From: Salegentibacter sediminis | GTDB taxonomy: Bacteria; Bacteroidota; Bacteroidia; Flavobacteriales; Flavobacteriaceae | Length of the DNA stretch: 64,000 nt | Direction: 5' to 3' | NCBI RefSeq assembly: GCF_002078605.1 | Contig: NZ_MSJR01000001.1 | Coordinates: forward strand, 62,001-126,000 | Part shown: positions 17,352 through 25,952 of the stretch, in pieces | Position numbering within the stretch: the first letter of the stretch is position 1 | How the letters are laid out: each line of letters starts with the position of its first letter | The notes under the pieces: model-generated | Database searches by the model: none | What the model saw: the letters and a program-made list of their open reading frames with translations, nothing else | What the model was told of the DNA's origin: nothing | Position numbers and translations under genes: made by a program

Positions 17352-18215
17352 TTAAATTTCACGAGAACTGTTGGTGATTAAATTTTCCAGACTTTTCTTC
17401 CATTCAGGCACCAGATAATTAAAATTCTCCTGTAATTTTCTTTTATTTAAAACGCTAAAAACCGGGCGTTCTGCCAGGGTTTTATAAAATCCGCTTTTGT
17501 TTAGTTCTACCTCATTGCTTTTTCCTGATAGCTCCAGGATTGCCCGGGCAAAATCATACCATGTAGCCTCACCCTCATTACTGAAATGATAAAGCCCAAA
17601 CTGCGCGTTTTCTTCGCTGATGAGCTGAAGCACAAACTGCGCAAGATCTTTAGCGTTAGTTGGGGTTCCTGTTTGAGCGGTGGTGATATTGAGTCTTGCC
17701 CCCTCTTCTGCTTTCTTCAGAATGGTATTGAAAAAATTATGACCGAATTCTGAATATAACCAGGAGGTTCTAAAGATAAAATACTTTTCCATGCCCTGCA
17801 TGATATATTTCTCCCCTTTCAACTTGGAAGCGCCATACACATTGATGGGATTAACCTTATCGGTTTCCTGGTAAGCTTTGGTTGTTTTCCCGTCAAAAAC
17901 ATAATCGGTCGAAAAATGTATTAAAACCGTCCCGTTATTTTCACAAACCTCAGCCAGGTTCTTCACTCCTTCAGCATTGATTTTAAAAGCCGTTTCTTTA
18001 TCACTCTCGGCCTTTTCAACATTGGTATAAGCGGCGCAATTAATACAGTAATCGGATTTTTCTTCTGAAAATATTTTCTGTATTTGGTTTTGATCGGTAA
18101 TATCAAGTTGAGAGGAGTCGAGAAATATAAATTTCAACTCGGGATGTCCCAAAGCGATCTTTTTAAAACACTTTCCCAGTTGTCCCGAAGCACCTGTAAC
18201 TAAAACCTTTTTCAT
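17352..18215 (-). CDS. rfbD: dTDP-4-dehydrorhamnose reductase
   Basis: This 287-residue SDR protein has the NAD(P)-binding GASGQLGKCF near the N-terminus, FSTDYVFDG, and the catalytic YGASKLKGE. It performs the last step of dTDP-L-rhamnose synthesis. It overlaps rfbC by 4 bp, a coupled pair. RfbA and RfbB, the first two enzymes, are not in the window, so they must be encoded elsewhere. Confidence 0.95.
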   Translation of the reverse strand: MKKVLVTGASGQLGKCFKKIALGHPELKFIFLDSSQLDITDQNQIQKIFSEEKSDYCINCAAYTNVEKAESDKETAFKINAEGVKNLAEVCENNGTVLIHFSTDYVFDGKTTKAYQETDKVNPINVYGASKLKGEKYIMQGMEKYFIFRTSWLYSEFGHNFFNTILKKAEEGARLNITTAQTGTPTNAKDLAQFVLQLISEENAQFGLYHFSNEGEATWYDFARAILELSGKSNEVELNKSGFYKTLAERPVFSVLNKRKLQENFNYLVPEWKKSLENLITNSSREI

Positions 18216-18757
18216 CCAAAAACCTCCTTTAATTTCGGCTGCGCGAGATCTTTATCTGAGATAATCATCTTTTCCTCCGGAAACTCCCAATCAATGGCGA
18301 GATCGGGATCGTTATAGATAATCCCAGCTTCGGCATCGGGATGATAATATTCGTCGCACTTATATGCAAAAACAGACGTTTCAGAAAGGGTTACAAAACC
18401 ATGCCCGAAGCCTTTGGGAATATACAGCTGATGCAGGTTAACATCATCAAGAATAGTTTTAAACACCTGTTTAAAAGTAGGGGATTCAGGCCTAAGATCA
18501 ACAACCACATCCAGCACCTTTCCATAGATAGCACGCACTAACTTGGTTTGACCAAACTCACCACGCTGGTAATGCATCCCGCGCAAAACCCCGTGGGTGG
18601 AAATAGATTGATTATCCTGCACGAACTCCTTGGTGATTCCCGTGAGATCGATGAATTTTTTCTTATGATAACTCTCCAAGAATAGTCCTCTTTTATCTCT
18701 AAAAATATCGGGCTTGATGATAAAACAATCTTTCAGCGGTGTCTCTTTTACCTGCAT
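18212..18757 (-). CDS. rfbC: dTDP-4-dehydrorhamnose 3,5-epimerase
   Basis: This 181-residue cupin enzyme inverts C3 and C5 of dTDP-4-keto-6-deoxyglucose. It shows GVLRGMHYQ (catalytic His), KLVRAIYGKVLDVVVDLR and the later VFAYKCDEYYHP containing the catalytic Tyr region. Length is normal. It follows DUF6909 by 10 bp and overlaps rfbD by 4 bp. The two rhamnose genes lie in the middle of an operon whose first three genes are not obviously sugar enzymes. Confidence 0.96.
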   Translation of the reverse strand: MQVKETPLKDCFIIKPDIFRDKRGLFLESYHKKKFIDLTGITKEFVQDNQSISTHGVLRGMHYQRGEFGQTKLVRAIYGKVLDVVVDLRPESPTFKQVFKTILDDVNLHQLYIPKGFGHGFVTLSETSVFAYKCDEYYHPDAEAGIIYNDPDLAIDWEFPEEKMIISDKDLAQPKLKEVFG

Positions 18758-18767
18758 TTATCCTGGT

Positions 18768-20453
18768 TTAATTTTCAAAGATCTGGTCAAGGATCTTTTC
18801 GGTTATCAAATATGTAGGTTTTACGCCGGTAGTCCCCAATCCCCCTGAGGCAAGAGTGCTTCCGGTTTCCAGAGGATTATCTGAGGCATAATAGGCATAT
18901 CTCACTTTCACATCTTCTTTGATACTACCCCGCAGCTTGGAGGCTGCCTGGATGGCTTTTTGATAGTGGGCCCCTTCCATTTCGAGGCCGCTTACATTCC
19001 AGGTAGAATCATGGAAAAATTTTAAAATATCTTTATTCTGAAGTGAGGTTCCTAAAACCGTGATCATCGCCCCGTCTACAATCTTGATCCCATGGTTTTC
19101 AAGATCCTCTTTTTTCAATTCATTTCTGAAAGGATAGTTGTCGGCTGTACCTTCAAAAACGTGAGCGGTAGGGACCATAATATCACCTTTGCCTCCATCA
19201 AGAATCCCGGCTTTTCCCATAATGGAAATGGAGGATACGTTCATTTTAATTTCGTTGCCTTCAAAATTAAATGGTTTCAAAAGCTCATCCATAGTTTCGT
19301 AAGCCTGCTCTCCAAAGGCGTAATCCATAACCACAATAACAGGTTTTTCGTCCTTCTTAACACCAGCTTTCTTTCCATTATAAGCGTTTTTGAGCTTTGC
19401 CGTATCAAAAACCTGCACATCTATATTGGTGCCGCTTTTATCTTCTATGAAATGCATCCCGTTATCCAGAGCTGCTTTCATAACTTTATTCCTGAGTTTC
19501 CCATTCCCGCTATCGCTAAGGGCCTCATAAATCTCAAGAACTTTTTTCTTCTTTAGTTCTTCCTTTAAAGCAACCGGCGAATAAAGGGTATTCATAACGC
19601 TATGCATATTCGCACTAATAATATGTACCGGGCGATGCATAAGATTTTCCTTTAGGAGAAATTGTTTGATATTATCGGCCCAGATCTCTCCGTGGATATG
19701 GTGACCTAATCTTTCCCGCAATACCGGACTAAAAGTTATTATGCGTTTTTCATTTTTTACCGTTTCTGCAATTGCCAGCTTTCCGAGGCTATAGATGATA
19801 TTAAGAAAACGTTCGGGTTGCCCGGTAGAAGCAAATTTTGGATACAGTGTACACACTTCATTAAAGGTACGTCCAAGAATATTCGCGGTATGTGTTAAAG
19901 CAACCTCTCTTTCTTCCCTGCTGAGTTCCGTATCCTGAAGCACCGCTTTTTCCAGTTTTTCCCAATCTCTGGTTACACTGCCTTCTTCATCAATAAGCAC
20001 ACGTCTCATTATTTTATGGGATTCCACAAAGAGAAAAGTAAGATGCGTAAGAATATCGTAGATCTCCGATCTCCCCCGAGTTATCTCAATATTCATCTGC
20101 TCTTCGTCAATTCTGTAACAGTTTCTACGACGTTTTGGAGGAACGATAGGTTTAAAATGTGAGTTTCCGTAGCCCTCATCGCTGGTTAAATTGATATAGG
20201 TACACTCCTCAATACCAATTGGGAGTCGGTCTACTACATAGAGGAGACCGTTTAGCTCAACTTTATCTTCAGCGATAGATCCATAGATCTCAGGCCTTAG
20301 CGTAAGCAAGGCTTCTCTTAAGGTTTCACCAGAAACCCCCATAGGTTTATAGAAACCCCGGTTAAAAAGGTGCCGCATAGTAATGTACATTCGCTCAATG
20401 GCATGTGTACTTTCCTGTGCCCGGGTACGGCCTTGTAGTTTTAAATTCACCAT
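18768..20453 (-). CDS. DUF6909-like protein with nucleoside-phosphorylase-like C-terminal half
   Basis: This 561-residue soluble protein has no signal peptide. The N-terminal half (1-280) is charged and mainly helical, with no motif I recognise. The C-terminal half shows features of the nucleoside phosphorylase/nucleosidase fold: ISIMGKAGILDGGKGDI (409-425, like the phosphate/nucleoside strand followed by GDI), LEMEGAHY (490-497, like the ribose-binding ME motif), and ASDNPL (523-528, like the catalytic SD). AMP nucleosidase also has an extra N-terminal domain. I recall the family label DUF6909 from memory. It lies 3 bp after GH3 and 10 bp before rfbC. The enzymatic activity is inferred, not known. 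Confidence 0.7.
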   Translation of the reverse strand: MVNLKLQGRTRAQESTHAIERMYITMRHLFNRGFYKPMGVSGETLREALLTLRPEIYGSIAEDKVELNGLLYVVDRLPIGIEECTYINLTSDEGYGNSHFKPIVPPKRRRNCYRIDEEQMNIEITRGRSEIYDILTHLTFLFVESHKIMRRVLIDEEGSVTRDWEKLEKAVLQDTELSREEREVALTHTANILGRTFNEVCTLYPKFASTGQPERFLNIIYSLGKLAIAETVKNEKRIITFSPVLRERLGHHIHGEIWADNIKQFLLKENLMHRPVHIISANMHSVMNTLYSPVALKEELKKKKVLEIYEALSDSGNGKLRNKVMKAALDNGMHFIEDKSGTNIDVQVFDTAKLKNAYNGKKAGVKKDEKPVIVVMDYAFGEQAYETMDELLKPFNFEGNEIKMNVSSISIMGKAGILDGGKGDIMVPTAHVFEGTADNYPFRNELKKEDLENHGIKIVDGAMITVLGTSLQNKDILKFFHDSTWNVSGLEMEGAHYQKAIQAASKLRGSIKEDVKVRYAYYASDNPLETGSTLASGGLGTTGVKPTYLITEKILDQIFEN

Positions 20454-20456
20454 ATA

Positions 20457-21956
20457 TTATACTTTTATAATTTCTTCCAAAACAGCAGCAATTTTCCTGT
20501 CGTTAGCAAGTCGTGGAAGCTTATTCTGTCCTCCAAGTTTTCCAATGGATTTCATATACTTCTGAAATCCGTTCGAGGGAACCCGGGTGATTTTTAGGGG
20601 TTGAAGTATTTTTCCTTCAATAAGATCAAAATAATAAGAATTTTGCTCCTGAAGAGATTTATCAAGAATTTTTCTGAAGGCATCTACATCCTCAGGTTCT
20701 TTTTCAAATTCTATAAACCATTCGTGGTAGGGCAATTCATCATTTCCTGGAGTGATCTGCGGGGCGACTGTAAATTCACTAATACGTGCCTTTGTTTGTG
20801 TGGTAGCGAGCTGCATAGCTTCTTCTACCTCTTTGGCAATAACGTGCTCTCCAAAAGCCGATATAAAATGCTTAATCCTTCCCGAAACGATTAGCCGGTA
20901 GGGTCTGGTGGAAGTAAATTGAACCGTATCGCCGAGATTATAGGCCCAAAGGCCGGCATTACTGGAGATAAGCATCACATAGTTAACGCCGGTTTCAACT
21001 TCACCAATCGTGAGTCGTTTGGGATTTTCATCGAAAAATTCATTGGTCTTAATGAATTCGTAGAACATCCCTGAATCCAGCTGCAATAGCATTCCTTTCT
21101 CGTTTTGTTTATCCTGAAAGGCGAAAAATCCTTCCGAAGCCGGGTAAAGCTCGATACTATCTACCTTCCTCCCGATTAGATTTTCAAATTTTGCACGGTA
21201 AGGCTCATAGTTTACCCCGCCATAAATAAAAAGTTCGAAGTTTTTAAAGAGGTCTCCCACCTTTTGCCCGGTTTTCTGCTGAAGTCGCTCAAAATACATC
21301 TGCACCCAGGATGGAATCCCGCTAATAACGGTCATATCCTCGCCCCGGGTTTCTTCAACTATAGCGTCTACCTTGGTTTCCCAATCTTCGATACAATTGG
21401 TTTCCCAACTTGGCAACCTGTTCTTCTGAAGGTATGAAGGCACATAATGTGCAACAATCCCCGAAAGGCGCCCTAATTTCACTCCGTTTTTTTCATCAAG
21501 CTCCGGACTTCCCTGTAAAAAGATCATTTTTCCATCTACAAAAGATGCATTACCTGTCTCGGCGATATAACATAATATCGCATTCCGGGCAGCATTAATA
21601 TGCGTTGGCATAGATTCTTTTGTAAGAGGAATGTATTTCGCTCCACTGGTAGTACCGGAGGTTTTTGCATAATACAGCGGTTTTCCCGGCCATAGAACAT
21701 CAGCTTCCCCGGCAACCATTTTATCTACCCAGGATTTTAATTCTTCATAGTCCCTAACAGGAACTTTTTCTGCAAAATCGCCATATGTTTTTATGCTTTG
21801 GAAATCGTGATCTCTCCCAAAGCTGGTGTTCCCTGCCTGGCTAATAAGTTTTTCGAAGACCTTTTGCTGAGTAGCTTCAGGTTTTGAAGCCCAGGCATCA
21901 ATTTTTTTGCGTATGTATCGGGCAAATAATTTTGCTCCTATGGATTTTAAAGACAT
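20457..21956 (-). CDS. GH3 family acyl-adenylate-forming protein
   Basis: This 499-residue protein matches the bacterial branch of the GH3 auxin-responsive family. It has the ATP phosphate-loop TSGTTSGAKYIPLT (99-112), the adenine-binding area YPASEGFFAFQD and the hinge-containing YNLGDTVQFTSTRPYR. Plant GH3 enzymes conjugate amino acids to carboxylic hormones through an acyl-AMP. The bacterial substrates are unknown. It is 6 bp after the M23 peptidase and 3 bp before DUF6909, the second gene of the operon. This is the second ANL-type enzyme in 8 kb, from a different subfamily than the one at 14251. Confidence 0.9.
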   Translation of the reverse strand: MSLKSIGAKLFARYIRKKIDAWASKPEATQQKVFEKLISQAGNTSFGRDHDFQSIKTYGDFAEKVPVRDYEELKSWVDKMVAGEADVLWPGKPLYYAKTSGTTSGAKYIPLTKESMPTHINAARNAILCYIAETGNASFVDGKMIFLQGSPELDEKNGVKLGRLSGIVAHYVPSYLQKNRLPSWETNCIEDWETKVDAIVEETRGEDMTVISGIPSWVQMYFERLQQKTGQKVGDLFKNFELFIYGGVNYEPYRAKFENLIGRKVDSIELYPASEGFFAFQDKQNEKGMLLQLDSGMFYEFIKTNEFFDENPKRLTIGEVETGVNYVMLISSNAGLWAYNLGDTVQFTSTRPYRLIVSGRIKHFISAFGEHVIAKEVEEAMQLATTQTKARISEFTVAPQITPGNDELPYHEWFIEFEKEPEDVDAFRKILDKSLQEQNSYYFDLIEGKILQPLKITRVPSNGFQKYMKSIGKLGGQNKLPRLANDRKIAAVLEEIIKV

Positions 21957-21962
21957 ATAGTT

Positions 21963-22832
21963 TTAATCAAAATCAATATAATCGGTTGGGTTTACCGGTA
22001 CTCCTTCGTTCCAGAGTTCAAAATGCAAATGAGGGCCGCTGGTATATTCTCCGGTAGATCCTGCTGTGGCTATCACTTCCCCGGTTTTTACAATATCTCC
22101 CTGTTCTTTAGTTAAGGAGGCATTATGTTTATATACCGAAAGGAGGCCATAGTTATGCCGTACAATAATAACATAACCGGTTTGTGTAGTCCATTCTGAA
22201 AAAATCACTCTTCCTTCAGCCACCGATTTTACTGCAGAATTTTTTGGCACTACAATATCTATGGCATAATGCCTGTCTTTAAGATTAAAACCTTCAGAAA
22301 TAGATCCTTTTACCGGCGGAAATAAAGAAAAATCAACATTATCTACTGCAGAGGCCAGGATATTATATTTATCTTCCTGTGCTACTTCTTCCCGTAAAAG
22401 GGAATCTGCCCGGGAAGGTTCTATTTGTTCTATTTCTCCAGGTGGTTGTGGGCTTTCCATAAGCGAATCCCTGTTAAGCGATCTGGTTTCAGCTTCTCCT
22501 GTTAAAACACTTTTTATAGAATTGAGATATTGGTCATTAAGCTTCAAAACCCGCTGCAATGAGTCTGATTTATAAGCGAGATCTACTGCCCTGCTCTTTA
22601 ATTCAGGAGAAGAATATCCGGGAATATATTCCCGTAAAGGCGTAAAGGCAATAATAACCGTGGTGGCTGCCACCAGGAGTATAGCACTAAGAGTGACCGT
22701 TACGAAAACGTTCAGGCGGGTAAGTTTAAATGAAAGTCGCTCCTCAAAAGTATCTTCATTTAATATTACCAGGCGGTACTTATGAAGTAGTTTTTTGGCG
22801 AATTTCTTTTTATGTTTCTTATTGGCTGCCAT
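21963..22832 (-). CDS. M23 family metallopeptidase, inner-membrane anchored
   Basis: This 289-residue protein has a basic cytoplasmic start (1-40), one membrane helix (about 41-63), a linker with a coiled-coil stretch (75-160), and a C-terminal LytM/M23 domain. The zinc ligands are visible: His188 and Asp192 in RHYAID, and the HLH at 268-270 in GPHLHFELW. It should cut peptidoglycan cross-links in the periplasm. It is the first gene of the seven-gene operon continuing with GH3 and DUF6909. The 239-bp spacer to tatA, on the other strand, holds the promoters for both directions, but none matches the consensus well. Confidence 0.93.
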   Translation of the reverse strand: MAANKKHKKKFAKKLLHKYRLVILNEDTFEERLSFKLTRLNVFVTVTLSAILLVAATTVIIAFTPLREYIPGYSSPELKSRAVDLAYKSDSLQRVLKLNDQYLNSIKSVLTGEAETRSLNRDSLMESPQPPGEIEQIEPSRADSLLREEVAQEDKYNILASAVDNVDFSLFPPVKGSISEGFNLKDRHYAIDIVVPKNSAVKSVAEGRVIFSEWTTQTGYVIIVRHNYGLLSVYKHNASLTKEQGDIVKTGEVIATAGSTGEYTSGPHLHFELWNEGVPVNPTDYIDFD

Positions 22833-23071
22833 AGATTACAAAGCTTTCGCAAAGATAAATTAAAATTATTCGGTGCAATTGTGATTTGAATATCAAAATA
22901 GATTCCAAAACTTATACTATAATGCTCAAATAGGTATTTTATTTAGTAATGGCTTTAAATTTAGAGCGACTTATAATGAAGCAATTAAAAGAACCTAATG
23001 AAATTAATTTGTGTTAATAAAGGGATATTTTAATGAATTCTTGTTAAGTTTGTGAAATCTAAATTAAAGTT

Positions 23072-23263
23072 ATGAATACATTTATTTTACCATTGGCGAT
23101 AGGAGCACCGCAAATCATTTTAATTGTAATTGTGGTTCTACTGTTATTTGGAGGTCGAAAAATTCCTGAATTAATGAGAGGATTGGGTAGTGGAATTAAA
23201 GAATTCAAGGACGCTTCCAAAGATGATAATGACGAGAATAAAGTTCCCGAAGAGAAGAAATAA
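23072..23263 (+). CDS. tatA: Sec-independent protein translocase TatA
   Basis: This 63-residue protein has one membrane helix (about 13-27), then the signature [20 protein letters not shown], an amphipathic helix, and an acidic tail. It is a TatA/TatE family pore-forming subunit of the twin-arginine pathway. No tatB or tatC is adjacent. Bacteroidetes often lack a distinct TatB and keep tatC elsewhere. A single-gene transcript is likely, ending at the terminator at 23281. Confidence 0.95.
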   Translation: MNTFILPLAIGAPQIILIVIVVLLLFGGRKIPELMRGLGSGIKEFKDASKDDNDENKVPEEKK

Positions 23264-23280
23264 CTACCTTATTTTTATAA

Positions 23281-23319
23281 AAGAAAAAGCCCAACTTTCC
23301 AGTTGGGCTTTTTCTTTTT
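23281..23319. terminator. Bidirectional terminator between tatA and DUF4837
   Basis: AAAAAGCCCAACT and AGTTGGGCTTTTT form a long perfect stem with a TTCC loop, flanked by A- and T-runs. It serves the convergent tatA and DUF4837 genes. Confidence 0.85.
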
Positions 23320-24295
23320 ATTTAATCTTCGCAGATTGTAGGATAGCATCCAACTCGAAGATATTGTCACGTTTTCCTCTTGCTGGTGAAAAAACAAAAC
23401 CTTCAACAACCAAATAACGGTTGTTGGCTTCATCTCTAATTGCATAGTTTACAAAGGGTCCGGCCATAAAGGCATTCTTAACCTCCCAGGTTCCCCGGGT
23501 TTCATAGGCAAACTTTCCGTCTATCTCGGTTTCAAAAAGATAAGGCGCATAGGCTTCTTCGGTAATCATATAACTACCTTCCACCGGGCCGGGAATATAA
23601 GCTTCTCCAATAGAATCTCTCATCTTAATGATATTGCCAATTATATTAGTGTCTTTTTCAATTTGATTGAGAGGAACCTCGTAAATGAGTAATTCCATAT
23701 TTCCCTTCGTGATCTCTTTTCTAAGCCAAATAAAACCATCTTCTTCAACTGCATAACGATAAATTGAGGGAAATTTAAGAGACAGGCCAAACTCCTCTTC
23801 CAGTTTCTGATCTTTCCCGAGAGATTTTTGCATTCTGCGTTGTTTCTCCTTCATTTCAGTCTCTTTGAAGACAGCAATAGCCTTATCTGCACCCTCATTA
23901 ATGGCTCGAATAATTTCTTCTTCATTAGGCCCGGAAATAATTATTCCGGTTTGCGGACGTGCATATACATTGTTTAGCACCTTAACTCCTGCTTCATTAG
24001 CTTTTTCAACCTTTATAAAGGAACGGTTTCTTCTTACAAAGCCGGTAAAGGTTTCCGGTGGGATTTGCTTAAGAGAAAAGGTAGGTTCCTCCTGGGGCAA
24101 ACCATCTACGGTTGCGGCAAAATTATTGCGAAGTGCCTCTCCCACGGGGCCTTCCCAGAGATTGTTTTCAATTATTAAAGTTACCTGATTGATATTCCCC
24201 GAAGAATCTACTAAAATACGTTCCTTTTTCTCGTTTTGGTCATCGCAGGAAATAAAAAGAAATAAGGATAAAAGAAGAACTAAAGATTTTTTCAT
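23318..24295 (-). CDS. DUF4837 family lipoprotein
   Basis: This 325-residue protein begins with a lipoprotein signal (LFLFISC, Cys17) and resembles the Bacteroidetes family DUF4837. It is a mixed alpha/beta protein with no catalytic motif I recognise. Typical stretches are NNLWEGPVGEALR and GTWEVKNAFMAGPFVNY. It should be anchored in an envelope membrane and is the third gene in the pgk-mltD-DUF4837 order (25 bp after mltD). Function is unknown; the neighbouring transglycosylase suggests a cell-wall or envelope role. Confidence 0.85.
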   Translation of the reverse strand: MKKSLVLLLSLFLFISCDDQNEKKERILVDSSGNINQVTLIIENNLWEGPVGEALRNNFAATVDGLPQEEPTFSLKQIPPETFTGFVRRNRSFIKVEKANEAGVKVLNNVYARPQTGIIISGPNEEEIIRAINEGADKAIAVFKETEMKEKQRRMQKSLGKDQKLEEEFGLSLKFPSIYRYAVEEDGFIWLRKEITKGNMELLIYEVPLNQIEKDTNIIGNIIKMRDSIGEAYIPGPVEGSYMITEEAYAPYLFETEIDGKFAYETRGTWEVKNAFMAGPFVNYAIRDEANNRYLVVEGFVFSPARGKRDNIFELDAILQSAKIK

Positions 24296-24320
24296 TTTTG
24301 GCTTAATTTGATTTACAAAT

Positions 24321-25901
24321 TTACCCTTTGGAAACTTTAAGTTTCATCCCGGGTTTCAGGCTGGAAGAGCCCACATCATTCCAAGCCCTCAAATTCTGTA
24401 CCGTAACTCCCGGAAACTTACGGGAAATACTCCACAAGGAGTCTCCTTTTTTTACCGTATAGATTTTTGTAGCCTTTGGGTTAGTATTATTTTGAGAAGA
24501 TGATGATTGGGAAACAGCAGGTTTTCTGGGATAAATAGTAAGGTATTGCCCTATTCGTAAATTATTGGACCTCAAATTATTCCATCGTTTAATACTACTT
24601 ATTCCCACGCCGTAGCGGGCGGCTATCTTCCCGAGATAATCTCCACTTTTCACCTTATACCGAATCCTGTCTTCAGTTTCAATATATTTTGGTAGCTTTT
24701 TTTCTTTTACGGCAAGATCTTCAGTTACATACTCATAGATCTCGTCTTCATTAGTCACAAAAGCCCCAGATACCGATCTTGGTAATCTAAGGCTATATTT
24801 TTTTTCTTCTACAAAGGGAATAATATCCAGTTTGTAGCTTGGGTTTAAAAATTGAAGCATTTCCTTTTCAACACCAGTAATCGCCGAAATATGATCAAAA
24901 GTAAGCATCTTCTTTACCCTGATAGTATCGGTTTCAAAGAAAGCTACGTCCGGCTTTTTAGGCTGAAAATCATGCTCCTCGGCATATTCAAATATATATA
25001 AGGTAGCAAGGAAAGCTGGTACATAACCCGCTGTTTCACGAGGGAGATATCTTCTTAAATGCCAGTAATTGGTAGAGCCGCCGCTTCTTCTTATCGCCTT
25101 TGAAACATTACCCGGCCCGGAATTATAAGAAGCCAGGACCATATCCCAATCCCCAAAAGATTTATAGAGGCTCGCCAGGTATTTGGCTGCGGCTTCAGTA
25201 GATCTTTCAGGATCCATTCGTTCATCCACATAAGAACTAACATCCAGATCCAGCATTTTTCCGGTAGGAAACATAAACTGCCATAAACCAGTGGCTCCCA
25301 CCCGGGAGCGCGCCCGTGGATTCAATGCCGATTCTACAATCGCCAGGTATTTAATCTCCAGGGGAATATCAAACCTATCCAGTTCTTTTTCGAACATCGG
25401 GAAATAGTAATCGCTTAAAGCCATTAGGTTTTCCATGGCTCTTTTATTGCGCTTTAAATATGATTTTATTACGCTTTCCAGGATTGGATTATACTCTATA
25501 TTAAAAGGGGTTCTGGAATTAAGTTTCTCCAAACGGGCTTTTAAGGTGTCTGTTGGCAGGTCCTTATAAACAACTTCTGAATAATCCTGTTCGTGAATAC
25601 TTTTCTGAATAGTATCGAATAAGCTGGTATTAAGAAGCTGTAATTTCCACAGCGAATCTATTTCTGCAGCTTTGGGAAGATCCTGCAGGTTTACCGCTGC
25701 AGAATCTTTTATCAAAGCTGAAATTGGAAGTTTATTTTTAAATTCGGGATCAGGCTCAGTAAGGATGATCTCTGAAGTGCTGGGTTTTTCAAAGATCTGA
25801 ACTCTGAAATTTGCTTTTTCAAGCCTCTTTTCTTGCTCTACCTGCGCTAATATGCCCAGGCTAAAAAACAACAGCGATAGGGAGAAAATATACTTCATCA
25901 A
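24321..25901 (-). CDS. mltD: Membrane-associated lytic transglycosylase D-like, two LysM domains
   Basis: This 526-residue protein has a signal peptide (1-19), a helical region, and a family-1 lytic transglycosylase domain whose catalytic Glu190 lies in AIVESALNP, followed by GATGLWQFM. Two C-terminal LysM repeats follow (about 413-456 and 480-523), seen as YKVKSGDYLGKIAARYGV and YTVKKGDSLWSISRKFP. It cleaves peptidoglycan glycan strands. Unlike E. coli MltD no lipobox Cys is visible, so it may be periplasmic or secreted rather than lipidated. It lies 51 bp after pgk and 25 bp before DUF4837. Confidence 0.93.
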   Translation of the reverse strand: MMKYIFSLSLLFFSLGILAQVEQEKRLEKANFRVQIFEKPSTSEIILTEPDPEFKNKLPISALIKDSAAVNLQDLPKAAEIDSLWKLQLLNTSLFDTIQKSIHEQDYSEVVYKDLPTDTLKARLEKLNSRTPFNIEYNPILESVIKSYLKRNKRAMENLMALSDYYFPMFEKELDRFDIPLEIKYLAIVESALNPRARSRVGATGLWQFMFPTGKMLDLDVSSYVDERMDPERSTEAAAKYLASLYKSFGDWDMVLASYNSGPGNVSKAIRRSGGSTNYWHLRRYLPRETAGYVPAFLATLYIFEYAEEHDFQPKKPDVAFFETDTIRVKKMLTFDHISAITGVEKEMLQFLNPSYKLDIIPFVEEKKYSLRLPRSVSGAFVTNEDEIYEYVTEDLAVKEKKLPKYIETEDRIRYKVKSGDYLGKIAARYGVGISSIKRWNNLRSNNLRIGQYLTIYPRKPAVSQSSSSQNNTNPKATKIYTVKKGDSLWSISRKFPGVTVQNLRAWNDVGSSSLKPGMKLKVSKG

Positions 25902-25952
25902 ATAGATTCTAAAATTTTATAAGGAAAACGAAATTTTCTCAATTTTCGTACC

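Noticed and set aside
19092-19556. Plus-strand 154-residue ORF in the DUF6909-like gene
   Set aside because: Antisense shadow; His/Asn/Phe-rich and without start context.
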